The notes under the pieces: generated by a model | What the model saw: only the letters and a program-made list of their open reading frames with translations | The model's database searches: none | What the model was told of the DNA's origin: nothing | In this document: piece after piece, positions 40,101-52,972 of the stretch | Position numbering within the stretch: the stretch's first letter is position 1 | Layout of the letters: each line of letters begins with the position of its first letter | NCBI GenBank assembly: GCA_028622995.1 | Contig: JAJQJQ010000007.1 | Coordinates: 4,402,001-4,466,000, forward strand | Direction of reading: 5' to 3' | Source of the DNA: Panagrolaimus kolymaensis | Lineage: Eukaryota; Nematoda; Chromadorea; Rhabditida; Panagrolaimidae | DNA length: 64,000 nucleotides | Made by a program: the position numbers and the translations under genes

Positions 40101-41372
40101 TCTGTGACATGAATATGGTGATCTGTTTCAGTTCGATCACGTCCGCCAGAAATTGAAAAACCAAGTCCAGTTTGATTTTTTTCAATTACAACATCAATAA
40201 TATCCCATTCAACTCCATGAGAATCAATTAAATTGCTTGACTATAAAATAATTACCTCTCATTAAAATGTTTATCGAAGCCATATGTATTCCAAGTGCAT
40301 TTTTGCTCGTGTGGTTTTTTTTATTTGTGTTTGATAAAAAAACTTCTGATCTTTGAAATATTTTCTTTTAAAAAACGTCAAAGAAATCAATTTTTAGCAA
40401 TAAAAAATGAAGCGTTTTTGTAAAAAAAAACTTCACCATGTCTGCATTTTTTAAGCCCATAAAAAAGTATGTCACTTTTTGATGAGATTTTCAACGAAAA
40501 AAAAAATATTTTAGTGGCAGTTTTTTATGAATGGATATGATTCATTTGTTGATCCAGATTTACGTGAAGAAAAAATAATGCATACAGAAAGAAAAAAAAG
40601 ATGAGTAAGAAGATGAAAAAATGCTCTTACCGAAGTTGTTTGGGTCTGAACTCCAGCAGGTCCATCCATGGTTCGAGTTGCATATTCTGTTGTGGCCCAT
40701 CCATCACGAGTCTAAAATGCAAGCAATAGTAAAAAAAAGCTTAAAGGTATTAAAGATAATAATTTAGCAAAGATTGTAAAGCCATAAAGATGAACATGGA
40801 CAAGTTAATCGACTGCTTGTTTAAATTTAAAAAACTTACAAGTTCTCGTTTTTGTTCTTGAAAAGTATAAGAATGGGCTGAAACATTTGTGGGAGCATGG
40901 GAATGTGGATCAATTCCATTGGTATAAGGTCTATCAAAAGGTCGATCAATAAGACCTCCACTTGAAAGTCCAGATTCCAAAGGACTTTTATAAGCAGTGG
41001 CACCAAAAGGTGGATTATTTTCCCATCTTTCTGCAAAGCGTTTAGTTTCACGAATTTTGTCATCAACGCTGATTCGTTCATTTAAAAGAACATCATCTTG
41101 AAAATCAGAAATGGCTAAAAGATTAAATTGTATTTTTACAAGTTTCACAAGAATCAACAAACCACAAAGATTTCGAAAAAGTTGAGCTTTAAAAATGGCA
41201 ATAATTTTTTCTATTTCACGTTTGAGCTCTCGATCTGTGCTTCGAGTATCGTGAAGATCGGCATGATAACCTTCAAGTCGTTCCAAAGCTCTATGAGCTT
41301 CTAAAAAAGTGAAATCAATTAAAATATATTTCAATCAATTTAAAAAAATTTACCGCCAGATTTATGTGACAT
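37152..41372 (-). CDS. dlg-1: Discs large MAGUK scaffold (L27, three PDZ, SH3, GUK)
   Basis: Eleven exons in reverse (41354-41372, 41163-41300, 40840-41114, 40631-40711, 40059-40240, 38361-39994, 38122-38175, 37967-38068, 37474-37756, 37313-37404, 37152-37261) give 989 residues. L27 at the N-terminus ([15 protein letters not shown]). PDZ1 has [13 protein letters not shown]2 [22 protein letters not shown]3 [20 protein letters not shown]. The SH3 follows [13 protein letters not shown]. The GUK domain has [39 protein letters not shown] and [15 protein letters not shown]. Dlg builds cell junctions and synapses at the cytoplasmic membrane face; in C. elegans it works with AJM-1. The big exon's donor (GTCGAG at 38360) is weak. 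Reading through it reaches a stop at 38350, so a GUK-less form may exist. Confidence 0.92.
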
Positions 41373-44300
41373 TGTTATTCTTCGATTATTTTTTTAAAAA
41401 GAAATTTGTCAATAATAAAAAGGGGTTAATTTACCCTTGAATGAAGAAGACGAAAAAAACTTGAACGCTACGATCACAAAAACTTTTTCTCCTTTTCTTT
41501 GCTGCTGCAATTGTTGATGACTTTTAGATCGAGCAGCGAATTCGAGTCGCGCACCTCGTTGAATTCCTCACACTTTTTTTCTTTCTAGCTGCTGCTGCTG
41601 TTTTGTTTCGTTTATCGTCGAGCAAAAAGGGTCGCTGAAAAATGAAGGGAAAAAATTATTTTTAAGAGTAAATAAGTCGTAATCGGCCGTTGTTTCTCGA
41701 CTATTTTTTTTGTAGAAGAAGAATAAAGAATGGAATGTGACGCTATTTAAGGGGAACAAAGTTAGAAGAAGAAGATGGGGCTGAATTTGAGTTACTTATG
41801 TCTTTTTTTATTCTCCAAAATAGTCTTTGAATTTACGAATAACACCGTCGAATAGAAGGAGGAATAAGCAAGTATAAGTGTTGATATCAACGGTTAAAAA
41901 AATCAAAAGAAAATTCCCTCAGGCGTTGAGGAAAAATGAGGTAATCCATCGATAAGAAGAAACATAAAAAGTAAAAAAAATGCGCGAAAGAAAAACAAAA
42001 GTTGCAACAACAACAAAAAAACGTCAAAGAAAGAAACATAATCATGAAGAAAAAAAAGTTGAAGATTTTTTTGTTTGATTTTACTCTTCTGTTTTATGAC
42101 TACTATTGTATTTAGGGGAAAAAAGTTAATGAATCAAAAGTTAAATATAAATAAACACGCAGTAACAAAAAGGTCACCAACGTAAGGGAAATAAATGCAA
42201 GGAAAAGTAGTAAAAAAATAGTAAAAATAACTATGGGAAGGAGGTAATCAATTGGGGTAAAAAACGGAGATCAGGAAACTAGAAGTCATATAAGATAAAT
42301 GGTAAAACCAAAAAAGATATGTGATGAGTAAATATCGATTTATGTGCTTTTACTTTTGTAACTTATGAACCATTAATTATTAAAGGGAGTGTCCCAAACG
42401 ATGAGAAAACCCTTACAGCGGGTGTTCCTAGCCCGAAAGTTTTTCTTCACTGTCTCAAAGTCTTACAAAGTTTTACAAAGTTTTTTCAAAAGCTTACGAA
42501 ATTTTCTCAAAATGCTACAAAAAGCTACAAAAATTCGTAGCACTTTGTAAGCTTTTGAGACAATGAAACTTTCGGGCTAGGAACACCCGTCGTAGCAAAA
42601 TTATTCTCATCGTTTGGGACACTCCCTTTAACAAGCGATTTTCTAATCAGCTGAAATAGAAGTTCATAGTGCTTCAAATTCAAAATTTCATGAAAGCCGC
42701 TATCATTCGTTCATAATTAATACAAATTATTTTTTTTCCTCACTAATTTATTGATAATGTCCAAAAATAGTCAACAACAAAATAAAAAAGGGTCAATGAG
42801 TTTTTCTGGGATGAATGATTAACAACACAACACTATCATCAAAGTCATGCGATGCGACGACGACAATGATGTACCAAAAAATAGGCTTCAAAATCGAGAC
42901 CCCTACTGTTTTCATCTTCTCTTTTTTTTCTCCTCCTTCTTCAAAAAATCTGGAAAACGTTTTCATGTTTTAACAAATAAGAAAGAAAAAATACAAATAA
43001 AAATGTAAAATATATTTTTATAAAAATTTAAGGAGAAAAAAATCGTACAAAAGAACATACAATTTTCTTTTTCTTGCTTAAAGCAAAGAAAAAAATTGTA
43101 TGCAAATAGCAAATACGGACACGAAGCTTGAAGGAAAATTCTTGCATTTTTTGGTAGTGACTTTAAAGACGACGACGATGAAAAAAGAGAAGGAACGATG
43201 AGCAATCACCACCACCAATACGTTCACCTCCATCAACGATTTAAAGAAGAAGAAGACGAAGAAAAAGAGGGAATGAAGGAGGGTGGCAGCGTGAAAGCAA
43301 GCGCAAAATGGAAATACGCTGTTTCACGCTTCTTCTTCCCTTCGACGATTTTATGGAAAATAAGGCAAGTAAGAAAAATCAAAAAATAATAGTATTGGGA
43401 AGAAAGCACAGTTTTACTGATAACGTAAAAGTTTCAATGTTTTATTGAATTTTTATTGAAAAAATAGTGTAAAACAAGGCATAATTATTTGCTATCAAAA
43501 ATTGAAATTAGTGGGAAACAAATTCTTTTACACTATTCTCGATGATTTGGGATAAGTGAAGATTTAATTAAATTTAGCCAAGGGTCAATGAGAAAAGTAG
43601 ATTATCACAGGTGATAAAACGATCATAAAACGAATGATCCCGTCATAGTAACCATTTTAAATAGAAAAAATATTCTGGTATAAATCGAAACCAGATATTT
43701 TAAAATCTGCTTAATAATAAAAACCGAATCAATTTAAATCTTTCGCTATCTATCCTCCATCATAAATTTTGATGATACATAAACTTATTGATCCTCCATC
43801 AAACTACTTCTTATTTTTTCAATAATAATAATAAATATAAAAATGAAACAACAAAAAAACAATAATGAGAAGAAAAAAAGAACACCAAAAAAATATAATT
43901 CCGATGAACGAAATATCACGCGGCTGTCGTCGTTGGTGTGTTTGACTTTAAATATATTTTTGAGGGAAAAGGAAAGACGACGAGAAAAAGGAAGAAAAAA
44001 TAAGGGAGTGTAATTGCCGACGATTGATCCACCAGCAATAGCAAAAATAATATAATACATATAATCGACGATGGAAGTGACGAGGTCCTCACTCTTGGTC
44101 AGTTTTAATCAAGATCCTTGCTTGCTGCCCCTTCAATGTCCTTAAAAAAATTTACGGAAAAATTTGATTGAAATTTTTTTTGAATGAATAAAAAGTTTGA
44201 AAGGAAAAGAAAAATAAAAATTTAATAAAAAAAAGATTAATATAATTAACGAAAATTATTTGAAAGAAAAAACAGGAAATATAAAATTTTATGGAGGATT

Positions 44301-46729
44301 TTAAAAGGAGAGAAACGACTATCATGAATCATCAAAAGATTATTATTATAAAGCGTACTGAACTTAAAATTATTACCCAGAATAAAAAAATCTACCAGCC
44401 TTCATATTAAAAGCTCCGATAAAAAAAAACTCTAAAGCTTTGGCATTTTTTCTTTAATTTTTTTAAATCAAAGAGAGCGAATCTTCTTTTTTTACCGGTC
44501 AAGTATCATCAACAACAATAAATACAATTTCCTACGCAACATTTGCCGACACAACAAAATAAAAACGAAACCCTCTTAAGACGGACCTCGTCTTCCACAA
44601 AAAAAACTCCTAATACTACTACCAAACAACAATGGCCTTCCAGCCGGAAAGAGTCCTCCGAATAAGGCCCTCTTTTTTCATTTTTCTCTCCTGCTGTTGT
44701 TTAAAAAATGCATATTCGCATTCATTCACCTTGAGTTTCAAAAAAATGTGGACTTTCATAAACGAATAGGTGAAAGAAGAGGGAGAAAAAAAAAGACGAC
44801 GGCGGTGAGACGAGAACCAACGTCCGACGCTAGGTGGGCTTTCTTTCGTCCTTTTTTTTATGACAATAATGCGTGTGTTTGTGAGTTAAGGTGAATGAAC
44901 GCACACATTTTTCTTTTTTTGCCGCTGATGACTGACAATGTTCTCGTCGCCGTCGCTTTCCAATGTTGGCTGCTTAATAAAGAACGAATAAGGCAAATTT
45001 TTTCTCGTTCTTCTCGTTTGTCCCTTTCAATGTTGTTGCTTCGGTCAAGGGCTTTTTTCATTTTTTGCGCAGGTAGAAAGAATTATGGGAGGAGCGAATT
45101 TGAGATAAACCTTTTCCAAAACCTCTTCTCTGAAAAATAAGAACCCAGGTGGTTAACGTTCTCGCAGACAAGACAACAAAAAAAAAAGAATTGAAACCAA
45201 CAACCAACCAAAAACATACAAAGAATAATACAAATATATATATTTGCATAAAACCAAAAAAGAGGAAACAAACCATAAAAGATTTGTGAGTTTTAGGCTA
45301 AATTAACGGATTTGTTAAATGAGAAACGTCGCGAGGAAAAAAATTTAAATAGAAATGAGTCATTGCGTTTTATTACTTCTTCAGGCGATGAAAAAGGAGG
45401 AGAAGAGAGAAGAAATGTTAGTTATACAGTTTATGAGAATGTAAAAGAGAAGTTTGTAATCTTCAATATTGAGGCCTTCTTCGACAATAATAAGAAACCA
45501 AAGTTTCTCTATTTCGACCAAGCAATTTGAATTCAATTTTTTAAGTAAAAAAATAGAAACAGATCCATTTTTTCCTCTTTCTCACTTTAACTTTAACCTT
45601 GCTGCTAAAAAACATCAAAACATGACCTCCAATAAATGGACAAGAAATGTCAAAATCATGATCGGAGAATCGCCAAAAAATACTGTCTATTTCTTCTTCG
45701 TTCTGGCATTTTTATTTTTTTATTATCGTTGACGAAAATCTTTATAGCGGCGGTTTTAACGACAAGAAGAGAAAAATGCCATTGAGGGAAAAAATAAGAA
45801 TGAAAAGCGACCTTGAATGGAATTGAACGATCGACGAAAAACCGGTATTGTTTGTCGTCGTTATTTTGTGGCAGATCAAAAAAAAGGAAAAATAAAAATA
45901 AAACTTTTTTGCGCGAAGAAGAAAAAACACAACGGTACCACCAAACCAGCTTCAAAAAGTATGTGCCTTTCATCCTTCACCTTTTAATACATGGGTCATT
46001 CAATCGTTTGTTTTACCTCAAAAAGCAAGCAGCGGAAAATATTTGTGAATGGCATTCCTCTAGAATATCGACAAACAAACATTAATAGTTAAATATTTAA
46101 ATTTTGATAGAACTTGAAAGAAATTGTCAAAAAGTTTCAAAATAACTACGACGATAAGGGTTTAGCAAAATGAGTTGTTGATAAATGAAAACAAGAAAAA
46201 GGTAGATTCGTAAAAGTTAAGACATCGATTACTTGAAGGCAAACCCTTAAATATTTTTTTTGAAAGTGATAATATGAATGACATTTGTTCATAAACAATT
46301 TGATACTCGTTTTTATTTTAATATGTAAGATTGTGCATGTTCATTTGCAAAAAGTAAAATGATTTCTGTTTTAATTTATTTATGTATTAGTGTTGAATCT
46401 AATTCAGAGTTTATTGTTGCTATCATTCTAAAATCATCGTATGTATGTAATCAAGCATAAAAGCAAAGACATTTTGCCAAACGCCAACATTAGTTTGTAC
46501 AATTTCGAACATAAAAAACTTTGAAATTTTTCATGAATTAAATCTCGTTATTTCCGTGTTTGTCTTGAAATTTTTTTAATTAAGTTATTATTAGAATATT
46601 ATTTTACCTCTAACAATAATTTAAAACTTCAATTTAATACTTCTTTGGGGTTATCGTGAAATAATGAATTGTGTATTATTTGTATATTATTTTAGAATAA
46701 TCTGATAACTTTTTCTTTAAAGATTAATT
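41373..46729. other. Gene-free stretch between divergent dlg-1 and Tudor gene
   Basis: 5.4 kb, the longest gap in the window, holding the upstream DNA of dlg-1 and the Tudor gene. A CTGCTGCTGCTG run lies near 41585. A 252-bp foldback transposon lies at 42380-42631. The remainder is A/T-rich with many AAAAGAAGA-type purine runs. Open frames here are low-complexity. A developmental scaffold gene often has extended regulatory DNA, but no site is identifiable. Confidence 0.5.
42380..42631. mobile_element. MITE-like foldback element with TTAA ends
   Basis: The outer 28 bases of the two ends are perfect inverted repeats (42380-42407 against 42604-42631), starting TTAAAGGGAGTGTCCC. A further inverted pair, GGGTGTTCCTAGCCCGAAAG at 42420-42439 against its complement around 42567-42589, extends the stem to roughly 60 bases with small gaps. 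The centre contains partly inverted TTACAAAG-type repeats. There is no coding capacity. The right arm matches the end of the transposon at 2314-2382, so this is probably a non-autonomous derivative moved by that transposase. TTAA is probably the target site. Confidence 0.88.
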
Positions 46730-47643
46730 ATGGAACAAGAAAATCCTCCTCAATCTCCATATTTAATAACAAATTGTAATCCTCCAAAATATATTACTTC
46801 AAGAGAAAAGGTAAACTCCTATTATTTTTTGTGAGAATTAATCATTTTTTTGTAATAATAATTTTAAGGTTCATCGAATCCGCTGTTTGGTTGGTTATCA
46901 TGCTGAAGTTATGGAAATTATTTCTCCAAGTGAAATTTGGATTCGGCTGTTGAATCATATTACTGATAATCTTGTTCTTTCTCAAAAGTAAGTGTCTTTT
47001 AAATTTAAATTTTTGTTTAATTTCAAACTTTAGTAATCCACCTGACTTAGAAACTGATATTCATCCAAATGATTATGTTATGGTTCCATTCAATGAAACT
47101 CAGCTTGCTCGTGCTCGTATTATTAGATATGATCCTAACACTGAAATGGCAATAGTTCGTTATATTGATCGTGGAAATGCTGCTAAAATACCCAAGGAAT
47201 ACTTATATAAAATGAACGACGAATTTCGAACCCATCCATGGCAAGCAATTTTAGTGTCATTGCATAATATTGTTCCTGAAAACGATGTTTGTTTTATTTT
47301 TTTTACGAACTTCTGTTTGATAATTTTATTTTAGGAAGAATGGTCAATAAGAGAAGCCACAGCATTGCGCGCTGTTATGGAACAATTTCCTTATGTTTGG
47401 GTTATTCCTCAACTTACTAGCCACTTTGTCAATGATGATGCCGATCCTAATAGAGTTTTATTAAATGGTTTAACTCATGAAGACCTTGAAACAATAGTAA
47501 CAACTCAACGCTCTAATTATGCTGATCTTGGAGAAGGAATCATTGAATTGTATTATTTAGAACTTTCGACAGCTGCTTCCACTCCAAAGCCTATTATCGA
47601 TTCCATGGATTATTCGCCATTTCCTGTTGAAGAAATGAATTAA
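46730..47643 (+). CDS. Small Tudor-domain protein
   Basis: Four exons (46730-46810, 46869-46987, 47034-47286, 47335-47643) give 253 residues. From about residue 30 it reads as an extended Tudor (Tudor plus SN-like) unit: RIRCLVGYHAEVMEIISPSE, then DYVMVPFNETQLARARIIRY and MAIVRYIDRGNAAKIPKEYL, the usual barrel strands. These modules bind methylated arginine or lysine and are common in germ-granule and small-RNA proteins. Here the module is the whole protein. One acceptor (46866-46868) is AAG. TTTAAAG just before the ATG could be a leader acceptor. AATAAA near 47716 may be the polyadenylation signal. Domain call good; partner unknown. Confidence 0.8.
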
Positions 47644-47935
47644 TTTAAAATATTGTTTTGTTATTCATACGGGTTTTTGTGGTTATTGTTATATCATTGT
47701 CAGTTTTTATTATGAATAAACAGTTTTTTTAATGTATTTTGTTTTCAAACATTTACTGTAGCTTCTTAAAATCTTATTTTATACATTTTATTGAAAGAGA
47801 TTGCTTTATTTTCAAAAGAAAGTTGAAAAAATTTTAAAACAAAAAAGTAAGTGAAATAGATTCTAGCGAATACACTTTTAATTTTGGGAAACTGAATTTG
47901 TAATTGGAATGAAAAAACTTATTTAAATTTGCGTA

Positions 47936-49714
47936 TTATCTCATTCCTGAAAGTCGTCCTGCAAGCATGTCTTGACGCAATCGTTCAACTTTGTTTTCAA
48001 ATTCGGCGAATTCTAAAATGGAGCTTAATTTTAGAAAGATTATTGCAGCCTAAATTATTTACCTTTAGGACGAAATTGTAAAGTTAAATGAACGTAAGGA
48101 CCTGGAGCAGAGCGAAGTCCGATAGCAGCAGATTGGTGAGTAGCATTTCGAAGGTTTGTATCATTAACTTGAAGAAGGATATCACCTTTTCGAACATTTC
48201 CTGATAAATCAGCAACACCGCCGGGAAGGATGTGTGAAATGTAAATTGGTTCACCATCTTCTCCACCAACGATGTTGAAGCCAAGTCCGGCTTCGCCTTT
48301 GCGAAGTGTAACCAATCTTGGTTCATAAAGGTTCAACATAGCATTAGGATCCACGATACGTCCTGGAGGAGTTGGTTGAACAAATGATTGATATGATTGA
48401 TTTGCAATGGAAGAAACAGAAGGCTGATGTGGTGGATTAGGAAGTTGGTGCAATGAGCCTTAAAAAATAAATTTGTCAAGAAAAGTTTAATCAAATATTA
48501 TAATTACGAGATCGGAATGGCGCTGGTGAACCATAAACTGAAGGAGGTTCTTCTCTTCGAAGATGTGAATCAGCAAGATATGATTGTGATAAAGTTCTTT
48601 GAACTTTGGGTCGTTTTACAACAAGTCTTATAAAACCATTGGAAGCATTAATCGCATCAACAGCAATTTGATGCTCAATATTTGTACAATCTAAGTCATT
48701 GATTTTGAGAATAATATCATTTATTCTAAAAAAAATTTAAGCTACTGTAAGTTCATGAGCTTACTACAGTTTTGATTTCACAAAAAAATAAATAAAGATA
48801 AAGCTTACTTGACTCGGCCATCTCTTGCAACTGCCCCATCTTTAAGAATTTCAGTTACTCGAATTAAATGATCTGGGGGTTTATCTATTCCACCAGTAAT
48901 GGAAAATCCAAGGCCAACTGAACGAATGTCAAGTAAAACTTCTTCAATTTCCCATTCTTTTCCAGTTTCATCGACGAATCGATTATGGTCGATTGCTGAA
49001 TAAGGTCTACTAATTTCAGTTGTTGGAGGCAAAGTTGTTGTGTAAATTGTTCGAGTTGCTGGCGCAGTGGTGGCTGCAGGGAAATACGAACGAAGATAAG
49101 CTCCACTAAAAGGTGGATTAGATTCCCATCGAGCAGCAAATTCACGTGAGGCTGCACTCTTTTGATTAAAAGAAATTCGTTCATTCATCAAAGTATTATC
49201 ATAAAAATCTTGGATATCACAAAGGGCATGAAATAAATTGGTTTTGAAAACTCCAATAACTTTTTCAATCGCATATTTTAGTTCGATATCTGATGGTCGA
49301 CTAAGAGTTGAATGATAATCTTCAAGTTGTTCAAGAGCACGATGGATGTCTAAAAGAAAATTTAAAATTCTAACAAAATTAATAACAAAAAATTTATTCT
49401 CAAAAGCAAATTCATGGTCAAAAAAAATGTATAAAGTAAAACATCATCTATCGAAGTGAAAGCGATTTTTTTCTTCTTTTAAATAAAAACATCCTCAATA
49501 TTTTAATTCTCATTTAAAACAAACTCATTTCAGTGACACATAAACTTCTCTAAATATGTGACCACCTATTAAAGTTTTAAGTTGGTTATAGATTTGTTTT
49601 ATTTTTAAAAGCACTCGTTAGATATTTTTTTGTCGCTTTTCCTTTTTACTATTTTTTAAATTTATTGCCAAGCTTTAATTTTAATAAATATTTAAATTTC
49701 TTACCTCGAGGCAT
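47936..49714 (-). CDS. Shortened dlg paralog: L27, PDZ1-like, PDZ3-like, no SH3 or GUK
   Basis: Five exons in reverse (49705-49714, 48809-49349, 48508-48725, 48063-48458, 47936-48012) give 413 residues. L27: [20 protein letters not shown]. First [22 protein letters not shown]. Second [23 protein letters not shown], nearly identical to PDZ3 of dlg-1. The protein stops soon after the helix [20 protein letters not shown], just where SH3 begins in dlg-1. PDZ2 is absent. Two introns (after the first few codons; within PDZ1 after DGR[IV]K) sit at the same place and phase as in dlg-1, so the two genes arose by duplication. The frame is intact throughout. One intron ends in AAG. It could compete with Dlg for L27 and PDZ partners; that is inference. 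Confidence 0.85.
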
Positions 49715-51881
49715 GGCTTCAAAGCCTTTGAATCAATTATAACCCAAATAAACAGCTGTGAGAAAAAGAAGCAATTGATTTAATCTGCAAAATAATAAAA
49801 AACAAACAATCGATTGAGTAAATAAATGTCAAAAATAAATAAATAAAAGTAAATGTGAACCAATTTTCCTCGAGTTTAAAAACAATAAAACATTGCGCAA
49901 AAAAAACACGTTTAAAGAGTTTTTATTAGAAGAACGTACATGAATGCAAAGAAAAATAATGCAAAGCACAATACATTACGATCATCGAAGGCAAAAACTT
50001 TCTTTTCTTTTTTCTTTCTTTTTTGTTGCTGCTCTTTCAGTTAGTCGTCCTCAAAGCAGTGAAGCGGAAAGGAAAAAAAGGTTGACTGGTCGAACACCTC
50101 TCTTTCATTTTTGCCTTAGCAACGAGCCAGCCGATGTTTTGAATGGACGTTGTCGACGATGCATTTGACTCAGGTCTTTTTGCGCGCATTACGCGTACCA
50201 AACACGTTGTTTTTGCTTGCTTGATGGCTGGCTTGTGTGCGTGTCGCAGTAGTATTTACTTTTATATTTTTAGAAAACAACGAAGGGTCCTTTTACGTTT
50301 TTTTTCTTCATCTCGTGGTCAGTAGCGGTCATTTTTCCATTTGCGCCAGCCATAGTAGTGAATAAGCAACAAAGCGAGTGCATAACCAACGTTGTTCACC
50401 TGGAATAGTTTACCGCAAAGAAAGCTTTGAAAGTGTAGGAGAAATAAAAAAGAATGAAATTCAAAGAAAAAAAAGTAGCTGAAATTAAATGGTGGTGACG
50501 GATGAGCAAAGAGAAGGAATTCAAAATGTGAGAAGTCAATAAGAGGGATTTATACTTTCTTGATTACTAAGTGGGTGGATGCATGAGAAAAAATAATAAG
50601 GTTGTTTGCAATTCAAAGTTTTTTTTAGTAGTGAGAAGAATGTATAATAAGCAGCTTACTAAAAATGTAAACTAAATTAGACATGGAACTAAAAGATCCA
50701 TGGTGACTTTTCACTTTCAAAAGCAAAAATTTTAGAAACGCAAATAGAAAAAAAATACTGCAAAACTTGCTTTAAAAAATCTTAAACCAAAAAATTGTAT
50801 TTCCACTTCAAAAAAAGCGTTACTACCCTTTCATTCCTTAAAAGAAATTATGGATAACTTTTTATTTTAGAAAAATTATGGCATTCTTTAAAAGTTTCGA
50901 ACACAAATTTATGCTTGAATGCAAAAACAACATTGAAAAAATCTGCTTCCACCTGAATTTTTCTAGTCAACAAACAACATAAAACAAAAATTCTTTAAAA
51001 TCAGGTTTTAAAACTAGAAAGATGCATAAAAAAAAGTAAAATCAAGGACGATCTATGTTTTTTCTTGTCTTTGCTTCTGCGAAGGATGATGATGGCAAAA
51101 GAAAAATGGAAGAAGATGCCATTTCAAGAATAGAAGGGGAGATCAATAACACTACTACGACGAGGTCGATGTATTTCATTTTTCGCGCAAAAAAGGAAAG
51201 GTCAAGGATGCCATCACTTTCACTGCTACCGCTGAAGAAAAAAAAACTAACTAAATGATTTCTTTTAAAAAAAAGTTTTATGACTCGGGTCTTTTTTTAC
51301 GATAACAAAAAAAAATGATTATAAGAAAGAATTTCTGTTTTTAGCCATTCCAAAAAAAGCGAAAGACAATAATATCTTCGGAAAAAAGTCACTTTTGCTT
51401 CGCGCAAATTTTTGGAGTCACGCAGAGACAACAAAAGTTAAAGAAGAATGTCGTCGTTTTCATCTTCTTTGAAATGAATGAATAAGTTTTCAACGACTTT
51501 GGATGATGATGCGTCAATGGCGAAGAGGAGATTTTTCAGCGAGTCAAAAAGAAAAGGAGGCTGAACACTTTTCGATGTACAAGAATCTTCTTCTATTTTT
51601 TTTCTTTCAATGATAATTCGATTTTTTGGAATCAAAATTGAGAGCAGTCAATATTCATTTTAAAAATATTATAATTTAAGAAATTCGTTTAAAAAAAATT
51701 AGTTTTTGAAAGAAAAATAATTATACAAAGTTTGTTTAAAATGTGCAGATTAGTTTTGAAAAATCTATTTGGTTTCAGTATGTGAACTGCCAAAAAAAAC
51801 TCTTAGATCTATTTGAACTTGCATAAAAAAATAAAAGTTTATTTATCGTTAATATTTACAACAACAAAAATTTAAATTAAT
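49715..51881. other. Gene-free stretch
   Basis: About 2.2 kb upstream of the short dlg paralog and downstream of the lipase. It contains a more GC-rich island around 50040-50400. I see no gene-like reading frame: those present (for example 50143-50325) have no domain and no splice support. The paralog promoter should lie at the left side. Confidence 0.45.
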
Positions 51882-52972
51882 TCAATGTCGGAAAAGGTTC
51901 AAAATAAATAAAAAGGTTAAAGCAATAATGGAAGAGCCCAAGGAAGTAGCGGAGTTACATCCAGCTGGGCCATATACGTCGAGTCTGTGATCAAAATAAT
52001 GCAAATGCATATCAAAACCACGATCGGATGCAATATTATATCCAAATTCAAGAGATGAAATGCCATTACTGCAATCTGGATCTTCTCCCTCTGTTTTTGA
52101 ACAATTTTTATATTTGCTATCATCCATGGTCAAATCTTTATTATTATACCAAATTTCTTGAGGTTGATGATAAGGTTTTCCTTGCTTGCTTTTACAAGTA
52201 TCAGTTAAAAGTCCCCAACATAATGGTAAATGTGGAACAAGATCTTAAATAATTTGAATTAAGTATTTAAAAAAAATTCAATACTTATAAGTTATAACTT
52301 ACCGCTATTATGAACAACACGATATTTTTCAGTGATGTAATTTTTGAAACTTTGTGCAAGAACAGAATCACCAACACGTGGTTCGCCATAAGTATATAAA
52401 AAAGTATTAGAGTTAGTGACATATCCTTGATAAACAGCTCTTAAAGCTGTTAAAGATGCGATAGCGCCTCCCAAGCTGTGGCCAGTAAAGTAAATTTTGT
52501 ATCCTTTGTAATTTTTGAGTGTTGATTCAACGTGATTATCCCATGTGTTATTGGCAGCATTAGCGAAATATCTATTAACTCGACCCAAAGTAGCATTTAC
52601 TTCCCAATCCATGTAATCCAGGAGAGAATCATCACTTTCATGTTGCATTTGATCTTTTCCAACAGTTCCACGGAAAGCAATAACGACAATTTTGAGAGGC
52701 TTAGATACAGTAATAACGAGCTGACATTCATCAGTAAGTTTACCAGCGCATGGTTTTAAACTATATTGAATAGGCTCTTGCTCATCCCATTTCCCGTCAG
52801 GCCAACTTTTAAAGAAACATTTATTAGCCAAATTTATTCCATTATCACTTTTAGGAGCAATAAAAGAAGCCGCAGCAAAATTAACTAATTTCTTTGCCAA
52901 ATCTTCATCATATTCAGCAACACATAAATTTAAACAAAGGTAAAAAGCCAAAATAAAACACAAAACTTTCAT
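51882..52972 (-). CDS. Secreted class-3 lipase
   Basis: Two exons in reverse (52303-52972, 51882-52243) give 343 residues. A clear signal peptide (MKVLCFILAFYLCLNLCVA) is followed by an alpha/beta-hydrolase of the fungal-lipase type that is expanded in nematodes. The nucleophile is the Ser of GHSLGGA near residue 166, the acid the Asp of GDLVPHLP near 224, and the base probably the His of YFDHRLDVYG. VIAFRGT supplies the usual oxyanion region. The last 25 residues are a hydrophobic segment (SIIALTFLFILNLFRH) after a small-residue stretch, which resembles a GPI-anchor signal or membrane tail and is odd for a freely secreted lipase. The single intron ends in AAG and contains no CAG or TAG. Confidence 0.88.
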
